DNA of 64,000 bases. It comes from Dicyema japonicum. Its lineage: Eukaryota; Dicyemida; Rhombozoa; Dicyemidae. Positions 1 through 9,804 of the stretch are shown here, piece after piece (the stretch's first letter is position 1; each line of letters opens with the position of its first letter). The notes under the pieces were generated by a model. It ran no database searches. It saw only the letters and a list, made by a program, of their open reading frames with translations, and was not told where the DNA came from. A program made the position numbers and the translations under genes. Location: contig RDEW01000015.1 in the NCBI GenBank assembly GCA_011109175.1, forward strand, positions 964,882 through 1,028,881, read 5' to 3'.

Positions 1-349
1 GTACAACAATTCTGATCAAATACATAGCATTACTAAAATTTTATCAGATATTTCGTTGATCTGTATAATCTTATATTTCTACCGTGGCCATTGCTGTATT
101 GTGCTTTTAATGTTGTGGGATTATTTTATGATAATTTTAACAAATTGACGTGCTTTTTTGTAACTGGAAGCCATAGAAACTGATTGTATTTGTGGTTTTA
201 TCGTCGATTAGATAATTATCACAAACCGTAAGTTCTCTTCTGTTGTCAAGTTGTTATCTTTTCTGTTGTCTTGATTATCAAAGTGTGCATTTATATCTGC
301 TGTTCTCTTTTGTCAGACTACTTAATATTATTTGGTCACTTTAGATGGT

Positions 350-760
350 GAAGTTTTTGAACTCTTGGAGGGACTCGGCTTTGACAATCCGAGAAGTTCC
401 CCATACACACAACCCTCAACGAAATCGTCAAACGTGAGTCAGATGGGTTCCAATTTCTGATCGAACCACCATCTTTTGACAACGGGGATGGGATGACAAT
501 TTTTAATTCTTGCATGGAAAATCTCTCGTGTGGGATACAACGTGTGGTGCCTCATTCAATGCTTTACGTTTTCCACAGACATTATGTGTTCCAAAATGAC
601 GACTCTACCGAACGGAGGAAACTAAATAAATAATTAGCCTTTGGAGATTATTTCTATTTTGTAACAATCGCTTTCGAAGAATTGGTAAGTCATCGAAAAA
701 TCTTGAATGTGATTACTGCGGCACTCAGAGACTTCCTCGAAGGGAAATAATTTTCACAGC
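350..760 (+). pseudogene. LINE-A 3' fragment (nuclease-like tail)
   Basis: The forward translation from about 405 contains NEIVKRESDGFQFLIEPPSF and then DNGDGMTIFN. This lines up with NGIIKRALESAGF...RIEPTGLFDNGRRPDGMTSF in the best LINE-A copy at 24.46-26.96 kb. It is therefore the C-terminal end of that retrotransposon protein. The RPDG motif is reduced to GDGM and the WD core is lost, so the piece is decayed. From about 760 the match fades. Confidence 0.6.
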
Positions 761-1227
761 ACCAGGAAATTCCATCGTCTTACAAACAATAGAAAAAGCT
801 ATTTACGTCAGTTTAAAGTGCTTTAAAAGTGTGCATAATGTCAAACATGAACTTAATTATTAATCCACAATTGCTGAAAAATCACTTGTTTCCATTTTTA
901 CTGGAATCTTCCATAAAATCAGAATTTTTGTTACAAATGACATTCCACGAAATTGTAAATTTTTTTTGATTTAATTTCCCTTAAAATATTTGTAATGAAG
1001 ACTTATGTTTTTTTAATTTTTTATAAAGTAATAAATTCATTATATATTCCTTTTTTATTTGAATTAGTGAAGAATCCCCTTCTATAACATTACAAATATT
1101 GATAATCGTTTCTCAACGAGGGGCGAATTTTATTTGTCCTGGAGCGATTTTTTAATTGGTGATTTTTTTAATTATGAAATTAATCGCTTTATTTAACAAA
1201 CAATAAAAAAGTTAATATATTTAATAA
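760..1227. other. AT-rich stretch, no gene seen
   Basis: Very AT-rich with many T-runs. I see no conserved coding segment or repeat match. Confidence 0.5.
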
Positions 1228-1482
1228 TCAACAACCTTCCTCGCCTGCCTGTTCGCCAGCCTTCTCAGGCAGGTTCGATTCTGGTTGCTGAAACAACTCC
1301 GAGAGCGCATTGTCAAATTGAACCCTCTGCCCATATGGCATCTCAGGGCTCTGCCTCCTATACTCCAATGTCAAGCTCTCTAGGGTCCGCTTTAACACAG
1401 TGGACTGTAGATAGGCCTGGAGCTTCCTATCTACCCCCAACTGCTTCAGATAACCCTTGTGGTACTTTGTTGCATGGGGCAT
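1228..1482 (-). pseudogene. LINE-B C-terminal fragment
   Basis: An 84-codon reading frame reads TKYHKGYLKQLGV, then KLQAYLQSTVLKRTLESLTL and EYRRQ. The end of the LINE-B copy at 49.8 kb has VKVYIQRLVVRKTLESIQAE followed by KRYG in the same place. In LINE-B this segment follows the PD...DK...EIG endonuclease domain, so this is the extreme C-terminus of the retrotransposon protein. Nothing upstream on this strand continues it, so the copy is 5'-truncated or broken. Confidence 0.65.
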
Positions 1483-2199
1483 GACACTTTTTTATGATAT
1501 CTGTTATTATGAAATATTTATACTTAAATTTATTTAAAATAATTAAATAATATAGCATGACACTTTTTTATAATATCTGTTAAAAAATTAAATAAATTGA
1601 GAACTATATATCTTTTGGTTTTTTTTAAATCCAATGATCCATTGTCATGTGGTGCTGAGTTTTCTAAGGAAACATTTCGTTTATTAGAACACGAAAGTAT
1701 TTTCAATCACTAGGAAAAGATAGTGAATTAAAACCTAAAGCAAAACAATGACAAAAGGATAAAAATAAGGATATACTTCATTAATAAATGCCTAAAATCT
1801 GCAAACTATTCGGGATTTTTTTATTCATATAAAGTTGCAGAAATTATCGCAGTTACTGGGTTTTTTTTATAAAAATTATCATTGGTTTTTTATTTTATTC
1901 TAAATTACTTATGTATGAAAATATAAATATTTTAATACGAATAATTTATAAAATTAAACAAAATAGCAAATAAGATCGTCTTTTCCGTTAATTTTGTATT
2001 AACAGTGAGAACCTAACCATACATACGGACGAAGTGGAATAAATTTTATATCTGCATAAGAGATATCAGAGTAGCTCTTACTAAAAGAATCCCAAATATA
2101 GAGCATCTGGTTAACCTTCACAAAGGTCAAGGATCTTTTAATCAAATTACTAATTAATGTATGAATAGTTTTTTTAGCGTAACAAAACAATTAAAGTAA
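1483..2199. other. AT-rich spacer, no gene seen
   Basis: A 17-base direct repeat (tagcatgacacttttttat, 1488 and 1552 regions) is the only structure noticed. The short reading frame at 1999-2190 has no recognisable motif. Confidence 0.4.
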
Positions 2200-2320
2200 T
2201 CCAGCTGAGAAAATTAAATGCTTGTTTCCCTGACAACTGCCAGAGAAATCCTTTGGAACAGCAACTCGGTTTCCCGACGTTCGTTGCTTGCTTTCGTTAT
2301 CATAGAACCGAGGAAAGAGA
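2200..2320 (-). pseudogene. LINE-A terminal codons
   Basis: On the minus strand this reads SNERRETELLFQRISLAVVR then ETSI and stop. The same end is present at 35.1 kb (SNERRETEWLFDMISLAIVR) and 24.5 kb (RETRWLKERLSLAVVRGNS). It is the last about 30 residues of the LINE-A protein, including its native stop. The two DNA copies at 2.2 and 35.1 kb are also alike at nucleotide level. Confidence 0.6.
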
Positions 2321-2429
2321 TATAGTATTTTTTAAAATATCAATTAAAAAATATGGTTCTAGTGGCATTAACATTAGAAAAAAACTTTCAGAGTCACGGA
2401 GCGGTGGACTTGTGGGAGACACAGAACCG

Positions 2430-2640
2430 GACCGACTACTCTGGAGGCCTTTATCAAACTAAACTTTGGCATGCAGAAAGGTGGCCCTGCAAATACAGTC
2501 AGCCGCCCAGTACGAGCTTGTGTGGGCACAAGGGAGGAGCACCGGGAAAGGATGAGGATTTTGGTGGAACGCATCGGGATCACGTGATAGTTAGTTTGGT
2601 TTTACCGTGGTCTTGGGTGTTAAATAAATAAGAAGCAATT
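2430..2640 (+). pseudogene. LINE-J 3' end with tail
   Basis: The forward frame ends VGTREEHRERMRILVERIGI-T-stop. The LINE-J copy at 28.2 kb ends VGSREQHREKIKILQRDAGI-T-stop, and a third copy at 54.0 kb ends GTLEEHSKNFSILLRRTWI-T-stop. After the stop comes a tail with TTAGTTTGGTTTTACC and TTAAATAAATAAG. It is the 3' end of a Jockey-like LINE, otherwise missing here. Confidence 0.6.
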
Positions 2641-3040
2641 GAAATAATTAAGATATTCAGTGAATCGGGACAACTCGACAAATCCATTGACTGGAGAGAA
2701 ATGGCAAATATCAAGCGATCTGCTCAAAATTACATTTTCAAGGAATCCTCGGTGTACATTACTAAAAATAGTCGAGAGTTGCGATTCTTTGTATTGAGGA
2801 AGCTGAATTAAAACTAAAATACATTGAAGCTGTATATTTGTTGATTTAAATTAGACTCAGCATAATCTAAATCACTTTGGACGTGATAATTATATAGTTT
2901 ATTGTCACTTACCAATTATTTTACAAGACGTAGTGAAGTGGCTACTGTAGTATCTAAATGTGTTTATTGTCAGGTAAATTATCAATTATAACAATTTTAG
3001 TCTAAACAAATGCCTGCGACTAAACCAGTAATTATGCCTA
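2641..3040. other. Spacer, no gene seen
   Basis: AT-rich DNA between a LINE-J tail and an integrase relic. No supported feature. Confidence 0.4.
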
Positions 3041-3044
3041 TTGT

Positions 3045-3850
3045 CTATGTGCCAGAGACCGATTCATTGTAGATCTTGTCGATTTAAGGCGATTTGGTGT
3101 GGTAGAAAATGCCGCTAGCAAATCTGCAAATGAGATTTGCCGAATCCTGAATGAAATTTTTTGCATAATTGGACCTCCAATTATTTTCCATAAAGATAAT
3201 GGACAGGAATTCAGAAATTCCCATATGTAACAACTTTGCGAAAAATACAATATTTCCCACGTTTCGAGATGACCACGAGCAACATGGATACAAGGACAAG
3301 TCGAACGGTATTTTTTGTTTAATGTCAATAGATTTAATCAATCATTAAAAAAATGGATCTCATCGACGAGTGCATCGAGAGGCAATTCTGGATGCTATAT
3401 CAATTTGATAAAAGACATTGTTTGCGATTATGACCATGCTGTCCACAATACAACAAAAAAAGACATTTTGAAATTTTTTTCAATGTGAATCTTTCTAAAA
3501 AGTATGAAAAGGGGAATTAAAAGCGATACTAGATTTTGACGGCCAAAATGAAAACGAGGAAGTATTAGTGCATTCTTCATCTCGAAAAAAATTTAGAGGG
3601 ACAAGAAAAAGGAAGAATTTCCCTGGAAAATATTGTCAAATCATGCAAAAATAATGAAAAAACGTATATGGAAATTGAGGATAATGATGAAATTTTAATA
3701 CGCCACGACTGGGACGCAAACGTAGCTAATAAAAATACCCCTTATACGACCAAATTTCAACGAAAAAATATACGAATACTGAAGGAGAAATGATCACAAT
3801 TCTAGATGATGAAGATAAAGAAATTAACACCATACATATAAGCCGGGTTA
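3045..3850 (+). pseudogene. Decayed DDE integrase (GIN/KRBA2-SCAND3 type)
   Basis: Forward frames broken by stops and shifts read FIVDLVDLRRFGVVENAASK, then IIGPPIIFHKDNGQEFRNSH, then a segment with ATWIQGQVER, then DYDHAVHNTTKKDIL. These are the first Asp, the second Asp (in DNGQEF) and the Glu (in QGQVER) of an rve-type integrase core. The same motifs occur intact at 61.7-62.5 kb (LVDLRQ, TDNGKEF, QGQVERLNQ). The tail at 3600-3850 (ILIRHDWDANVANKNTPY and later INTIHISRVKK) fits the C-terminal region of such integrases. At least one stop after NSHM and one frameshift near 3780 break it. Confidence 0.65.
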
Positions 3851-4019
3851 AAAAAGTTGTGATTTTTTTAATTCTTTTAATTTTTTGGTTTGTGTTCTTT
3901 GAAAAATTGTATCAAATATACCGCGGCATGTATCTACTTTCAGTAAGCCGGCCAAATACTAAAGCTTTTTATGAGCAAAATACTAAATGGAAAATTAATT
4001 TATAAATGTGTCTGAACCG

Positions 4020-4440
4020 ATTTAAAGAGGTTCGTGCTTGAATACGCAACAACACAAGTTGCGTCCCAGATCAAAGATCTTCCAGATGTGTAGAGGAAAA
4101 GAGTCATCCCGTCAGGTCTCTTTCCATCTTCTCAATCGAGACCCACGGGTTCAAGCTTTGATGGGAAGCATGTAGCCTACAGAGCTCTGAATATCACATC
4201 GTTCAGAGCAGCATGACGTGGTCCTCTTCCGGCGCTTCTTCTGCAGGACAGCGGGCGCAATCCCTTCGCAACGATTATTTTCCCGCAGCGGCATCGGTGC
4301 TCCTGGTAAACGTCTAGTCCTAGCCTTTGTCCTAATCCAATCCTCAAAGATTCGTCGTCCAAAAGAGTCCCCAGATTTGGGCAAGGTATTGCATCAAGCC
4401 ATGCTCCACTCCTTCCACTTGAAGCTGACACCAAACAAGC
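4020..4440 (-). pseudogene. LINE-A Cys cluster and RPDG tail fragment
   Basis: On the minus strand: LGTLLDDESLRIGLGQRLGL, then CRCGKIIVAKGLRPLSC, then RHAALNDVIFRAL, then PDGMTLFLY and [16 protein letters not shown]. Order and spacing match LINE-A at 24.7-25.1 kb. Established pattern: C-x-C...SC...RH resembles the Cys/His cluster before restriction-like nuclease domains of early-branching LINEs. PDG...WD could be the metal-binding core. Frames change at least once, so it is dead. Confidence 0.65.
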
Positions 4441-4469
4441 CAGACGATGTTGAATTTCTTATTTTTTAA

Positions 4470-5100
4470 AGTCTTCCAAAATTTTGTATCAGACAATGTT
4501 ATCCTGATTACGTTGCTTCGTTGTGTCTTCGGAAATTTTGAGTCCGGACCCGTTCTATTTCCGACCTTCGTCAAATGACTCATTTCAGCGAAGTCCAATA
4601 GTGTGAAGGACTTGCCGTGTCAAATGGCTGCATAAATAAAACACGATACATTCAATCAATAATTCTGATTAGATGTTGGTTTGCAGAAAATCACGATCTC
4701 CAAAATAATATGGAAAAAATTAATAACTTCAGATATTTAATGAATATATAAAAAAACTTCAGAAATGTAATTTTTATTAACAATTATTAATATTTTTTAA
4801 AACCTCGCAGCTCTGGACTGTGACATTTTTTATTCCAGATATTTGTTTAGTTAAAAGTAATAACCTTATTTTAATTCCAGGCCACTGACTGTATATAGAA
4901 TGACTGGAGGTCCGATTATATACAAAATCTCGAATAATTGCGAGATTTCCTCAGAATGTTTGATTTTGGCTAATTCGACTACTCAGAATTTCAAAAACGA
5001 ATATATTAACACACATAACTTAAATATAAATTAAATCCAAACCCATGAATAAGAATCGTTAATTTTATAATATCTCCTTAGATCCACGAAATCGGCAATA
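4470..5100. other. AT-rich spacer, no gene seen
   Basis: Nothing recognisable between the LINE-A piece and the left end of the Tigger element. Confidence 0.4.
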
Positions 5101-5102
5101 TA

Positions 5103-6796
5103 CAGTAAACCCTCATTAATCCAAACTAAAAAAATTTGGATGCCTTTCGTGAGGGAAATAAATATACTAATTTCATTGTAATTAATATTTATTTTTTCAT
5201 ATATAATAATCTCTCTATTTTCAGCACCAATATTTTCTCGTCGAGCATTTCTGTTTGAGTTAATTTTTCTTCATTAGCAAGTTCTTCCAGTTCTTTTTTG
5301 TACTCATTCAAAGCAGGATCTTGCATGATATCTTTATTAGCAAATTAATCAAGACATTTAATTGCATGATAATGGCCTTCCGTAAATTCACAAAATTTAT
5401 TTTTCCAAATCAAGAACTTCCACACAATCCAAAATAAGCCTTTTTCACAATAATGATTAAAGTTCTTGATTATGCCTGAATTCATTGGTTGAAGATGAGC
5501 AGTTTTGTTTTTGGAATAAATAAAATTTTAATTTTCAAAAAATTTCGTTGAAAACTGGCTTGGAGTATTATCTATCAGTGAAAAGAACTTTTTTGCTTGA
5601 TGTTTTAATTCATATTAAGGAATGGAGCCTGTTCTGCCGCTGAGAAGGCCAAGAAGATGAAAGGGGAAAAGTACGCGGTCCTACCCAAAGGATTTTTTGT
5701 TTGTTCCACTCGCCGCTGGTTCCCTTGCGCCTGCGACGCTGGAACACCTGAGTCGTCTAGGAAATCGGATCGCTACACGAACAGGAGACCCTCGTGAGCG
5801 CTGCTGGTTATTTGAGCGAATCTCGCTCTCCATTCTAAGAGGGAATAGCAACGCAGTCAGGGCAGCCGCTATATAACCGTTTACTCTCTTTTCTTTTTTA
5901 ATAAAAAGTTCTCTTGCCATGCAAACGCTTTTATTTGCATAGTAAATAATTTTCTAAGTCAAATCTTTTAAACATCTTGGTTTGACTTGCCAAATAACAA
6001 AAGGTTTAGTTTTTAATGTTCCAGTTGCTTTAGCTATAGTGATTCTTACATTTGATTGCTTTATGCTTATTCTTTTATATGAAATTGTTATATAAGGAAA
6101 AGATTGAAAAAAAAGATTCCAGTTTCATCCATGTTTAGCACAATACGTCAGAGTCAACTTCTTTTAACTTATCAATCATATTTTTCTATTCAAATGAATT
6201 TTATCTTGTGTTAAGCATTTTGGCTTCTCCGTGAAGAACTTTTAGTTTAAGATTTAATCTTCCTTTTAATCTGTGTAGCCTTTACTAAATTCCAGATCAT
6301 TGTTTCTACCTTTTCACCGAATACCTTAGCTTTTGAAATGATGATATCTTCAGTAATGACACCATTGACTGCATCCATCCTTGAAATCCATTCAACAAGC
6401 GAATTATTAAGTTCACAGTTTTTAAGAATTTTTGAGTTTAGAAATTCCCAAATAAAGTTTAATTTTTATTTCACTGATACGAATTAATTCTTTTCTCGGA
6501 GAATTAGGAATAAATAATTATAGTCATTTTTGAAATTTTTTTTTTCCGTGCAATAGAAATTTCGGTCCTCTTTCCAACCTATGGCACTGTAAGATTTTAA
6601 ATTTTAAATATAAATGAATTTAAATTTATAATAAAAACAATTAAATTAATCCGGAATTTTTTAATAAATGTCTTTCGGATTACGGATTATGAAGCTTCGG
6701 TTTATTAAAGTCTCTTTGTATGGAAGCTTAGTAAAATTTTGCACACTTATCGAAAAAATTCGGATTATTAAAGTTCGGATAAATGAGGGTTTACTA
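5103..6796 (-). mobile_element. Tigger/pogo-like DNA transposon with terminal inverted repeats
   Basis: The left end CAGTAAACCCTCATTAATCC (5103-5122) is matched by an inverted copy at 6777-6796 (GGATAAATGAGGGTTTACTA), and both ends sit next to TA, the usual target duplication of Tc1/mariner-pogo elements. Minus-strand relics follow the order of a Tigger transposase: VEWISRMDAVNGVITEDII (CENP-B-type helix-turn-helix, about 6400), LNMDETGIFF (first Asp, about 6130), PFVIWQVKPRC (about 6000), YYANKSVCMARELF (about 5920), HQAKKFFSLIDN (second Asp region, about 5590) and KTAHLQPMNSGIIKNFNHYC (about 5480). Stops and shifts make it inactive. A LINE-A piece interrupts the catalytic domain. Confidence 0.75.
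5625..5890 (+). pseudogene. LINE-A 3' fragment nested in the Tigger element
   Basis: Forward frames read KGEKYAVLP and then PLAAGSLAPATLEHLSRLGN followed by TGDPRERCWLFERISLSILR and GNS. This matches the LINE-A end (APVAIETSGNFGPKTLKFLN...GDLRETRWLKERLSLAVVRG). It lies in the opposite orientation inside the Tigger transposase, between the codons for ARELFIKKEK and those for the LIDN segment. It must therefore have inserted after the Tigger element. A second copy at 38.37-38.55 kb shares the same 5' truncation region (GGAGCCTG) and about 140 bp of DNA. Confidence 0.7.
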
Positions 6797-6799
6797 TAT

Positions 6800-7220
6800 A
6801 TATCCCTGGGTCTTTTCGCGAAGATTGAGTAATTGAAGGTTTCGTGCACAAATTTTTTTGAACTATTTGTGGACCAATAAAAATTACCTGGTATTCAACG
6901 CAATTTTTAATTACTTCGCAGATTTCAAATCTTTTGACGCAATAAATTTTATTTCTTAATAAGCTTAGCATCCGATCACGACCAAAATGATTTTCATTAG
7001 TAAAAGCTTTAATTTTAATTTGTAAAAATACATTGATAGTTTTTAGCTAAGATCTTATTCTTATAAACAAAAAACGAAGATTTTTTATTATTATGAGAAA
7101 ATACGCCTTTTCGTCTTCAAAAATAATGAATTTTTTCGATATTTCTTAGGCGATACTTTATCATTATCAATCGAGCGATCAATCACTCCCTGATTATTTT
7201 AAATTCATCTCTTTTTAAAT
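6800..7220. other. Spacer, no gene seen
   Basis: AT-rich; no conserved segment noted. Confidence 0.4.
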
Positions 7221-7224
7221 CCAC

Positions 7225-7765
7225 TATGACCATTTGCACAAATCTCCAGAAAGAAAACAATTGTTGTCTGTTGATATCAGCAAAGCTTTTGACCAATCAT
7301 TGAGACACTTTCTGAATATGAAGATTTTTTCTACAAACATCCCCTCCCCTTTGAAAATATGGTTACTCACAATCCTCTCTGCCTCCTTGTACGTTTTTTT
7401 ATTTTGTCAACCTATCTCATTAGCGATACCTTCCAAACGACCTACCTCAAAGTTCGGTCATATTTTCGGCCTTATTTAATCTTCATCTAGAAAGCTTACT
7501 AACAAACCAGAACTCACTTCTTATGTCGACGATATTATAATTGCCTCACGCCACCGCGACGTAACCGTCGCTTCTGTGGTCCCGCAAGAACATGTCAAAA
7601 ATTTCTTCTTGATGGGACCAAAATCTCCTCAGTCCCTCTAACGCTTTTCACTACCGGAATCAATGTTTTTTTCTAACCAACGATCTCCTTCCTGTGATTA
7701 AAAATTCTAAAATACTTGGTGTGATATTTGATTATTATTTTCATGTTCAGTATACAATTCCTTGA
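7225..7765 (+). pseudogene. LINE-J reverse transcriptase fragment
   Basis: Forward frames show KQLLSVDISKAFDQS (RT motif with Asp), then IPSPLKIWLL, then TSYVDDIIIASRHRDVT (the YxDD catalytic box as YVDD), then NDLLPVIKNSKILGVIFDYY (the LG-V-hD motif after the palm). These are in the order seen in the fuller copy at 27.1-28.3 kb. Several frameshifts and a stop break it. Confidence 0.65.
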
Positions 7766-7785
7766 CACGTGTAGAATTCGTAGTC

Positions 7786-7907
7786 ATCCGGATCACTGCT
7801 TTTGGGTCTCTGTAAACAAAGTAGAAATATACCTACCTGCCGGGTAATCCGGTTCACTGCCTTTGGGTCTCCACAAACAAAAGGAGAATTATTTCTACCT
7901 TGCTGAA
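7786..7907. repeat. Two-copy tandem repeat, period 61 bp
   Basis: ATCCGGATCACTGCTTTTGG at 7786 is repeated as ATCCGGTTCACTGCCTTTGG at 7847. Similarity runs through GGGTCTC...AACAAA...AGAA...ACC. It lies directly after the LINE-J fragment. Confidence 0.7.
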
Positions 7908-8219
7908 AACGATCTATGACTGGATTTCTACAAAAGTAATCAGAAGTCTTGGTACCAAGAAATTTCTGGACGTCTTCCGCCGAATATTGATGGAAGTGAA
8001 GCTTCCCTATCGTGGGAAGTTCATGTCTACGTTCCTCGTCCTCTCCACTTTGATCATAATGCCTTTTTGATGATCAGAATACATCTTCTCTTGTCTGTCC
8101 CCGTCTTCGATTCTGCACAGAACCAAATACTCTTGGTTGATCTCCGCTTTTCGCTGCGACGTTGTTAGCCATCGGTTTCCTTCACTCGAAGGGACCGAAG
8201 ATAAATAAATGAGTATACT

Positions 8220-8335
8220 GACGATGTATCTAGGCAATCTTCCAGTGCTTCGCTTGTTTCTATCCACTTTCAATTTTCTAAAATATTTTTCTGTAGAATT
8301 TACCATCGATGGTATCCCATATCATAAGGAATAGA
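8220..8335 (+). repeat. Dispersed repeat shared with 58.77 kb
   Basis: About 110 bp from GACGATGTATCTAGGCAATC match 58770-58885 (GACGATGTATCTAGGGAATC) at roughly 80 percent by eye, including CCACTTTCAA and CTAAAATATTTTT. Both read as MYLGNL...LFLSTFN...LKYF in the forward frame, so they may be coding relics of one element. At 58.77 kb the repeat runs straight into a LINE-A piece; here it does not. Confidence 0.55.
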
Positions 8336-8950
8336 CTCAATTATTGGGACGGAGTTTAACTCGCAAAAGGGTCGATGTACAACTTATGCGACACACTTTT
8401 TACTGCAAAAACAGTTTTTTGAATCACACTGTTAAAAAAGATCTCAAACTAAAGTTTTTATTATTTTTATTACCATGCCACATGTGTCAAAATTGGTAGA
8501 TATCTGGCTTTCTCATCTCATCTACCATTCCTGGGTCGATAAAGTGACTAAGGCTTTTCTCGAATCCGGTATTCTCTTGGTAAGTTGAGCAGTAAACTCA
8601 CAAGATTTGTTTATGGGACTGTATATCGTCTATCGTCACCCAACGTTTGCCGAAAAAGTGTAGAAAATTTATGGCAAATATAACTTAACAGAATTTAGCT
8701 ATTTTGAAATTTTACTTAGATTTATTATGAGGCTGACAGTTTTTGTTTTGATTGACTAAGCCTATATTCAGGGACAAAAATATGTGAATAAAAATTTTTG
8801 TTTCAAAAAAAATATTTATCAAAAAGCATGTTGGATGCATGGAACCTTCATGCAAAATGGACAACAACGAGTTTCGAACTTAAAAGCATCTGAATTTTGT
8901 CCGGGACTAAAAGCACCGCGCCAATCACTTGGTTGACTCAATTAGTTAAT
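8336..8950. other. Possible transposase relic, otherwise unassigned
   Basis: At 8480-8590 the forward frame reads SKLVDIWLSHLIYHSWVDKV then TKAFLESGILLVS. It resembles the tail of some DDE transposases (helix with W, then a KxFxxxGI motif), but this is too short to name. The rest shows nothing. Confidence 0.25.
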
Positions 8951-8959
8951 TTAATTATT

Positions 8960-9235
8960 CATAAAACCAGGGATAAAATCCAACTAACTAATTTCGTGAT
9001 CCTGACGCGTTCCAGCAAAACCCTCACTCGAACAGTGATCCAGGAATAGCTCTCCAGGAAGTTGAGGTCAATTCCAGAAATCGTCGCCAGGAAGCGAAAT
9101 GTCCCCCTGTGGAATGATAGATGTATCCTTTTGAATGCCGGTCAGAAATAGGCGTCTTCTTAGTACGGTGGATCTAGTGACGCCATCAGAGGTAAGGAAG
9201 TGAAATCTTCAAATCAAGTAGCCACATGGCACCAC
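8960..9235 (-). repeat. Candidate LINE-J-tailed SINE (copy 1)
   Basis: The minus strand contains GGCATTCAAAAGGATACATC, TTTCTGGAATTGACCTCAAC and TGCTGGAACGCGTCAGGATC, then TTAGTTAGTTGGATTTTATC. The same blocks in the same order occur at 23.2 kb (-), 33.6 kb (+) and 57.5 kb (+). The last 45-50 bases resemble the LINE-J 3' tail. The start of the block (CGTGG-G-CATGTGG) also resembles the start of LINE-J at 37.4 kb. Confidence 0.6.
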
Positions 9236-9239
9236 GCGA

Positions 9240-9600
9240 CCAACTTGTCTCTATTATTATTATTATTATTATTATAAAGCACAACGTCTTGCCATTGGAA
9301 ATGACAAAACCAGTGCAGTACCAAACATTAATTTTTTAGTTAATTTTCTCCACTTTCCACGATCCTGAGCCAAATCCCTCAAGTAATCCAGGTCATCTCC
9401 CGTAGTTATAGATAATCCTATTCTCTTCAGGTCTTCATTCAGTGTCGTGGCCAGTGATGCTCTCGGACGTCCTCGGAACTTCACCTCCTCGGTTTGAAAG
9501 TATTCCTCCATGGCAACATTAGCTGGAGTTTCGATATTTCCCCGTAGGATGTGTCAAATAGGCTCCAAAGAAATTCCATGATATCTAGTGAAATCGGTTT
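9240..9600 (-). pseudogene. LINE-R C-terminal fragment
   Basis: Minus-strand frames read HILRGNIETPANVAMEEYF, then FRGRPRASLATTLNEDLKRI, then DDLDYLRDLAQDRGKWRKLT. LINE-R at 54.25-54.56 kb has HVLRMDINAPANIIIDNYF, FRGRPRVTLPMALNKDLNGI and LRDLRIDAQSRRRWRRLV. The segment is typical of the end of RTE/CR1-type LINE proteins. An ATT microsatellite (about 7 units, 9253-9274) lies at its 3' end, as expected for a LINE tail. Confidence 0.65.
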
Positions 9601-9804
9601 AGAAGACGTAATAGAGTATAGTTCTCGACTTCTTGTTCTCATACGGTCCCAGCACGAATGAATCTTCCGTAGTTGTCCCCGATGGAAGGAATTTAGTTTT
9701 TCAATGTCATTTAAGGTTAATGACCTTAGGTTGTCTCTAAAGGTTAATAAAATAAATAAAATATTAATAAATATTAATTTAATTTAAATAATCCTCACTT
9801 AATA

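Noticed and set aside
3038-3341. Two minus-strand open frames
   Set aside because: The plus strand of the same DNA encodes integrase motifs (DNGQEF, QGQVER), so these are antisense shadows.
9272-9511. Stand-alone small gene on the minus strand
   Set aside because: It matches the C-terminus of LINE-R at 54.3 kb and has a microsatellite tail, so it is a retrotransposon fragment.
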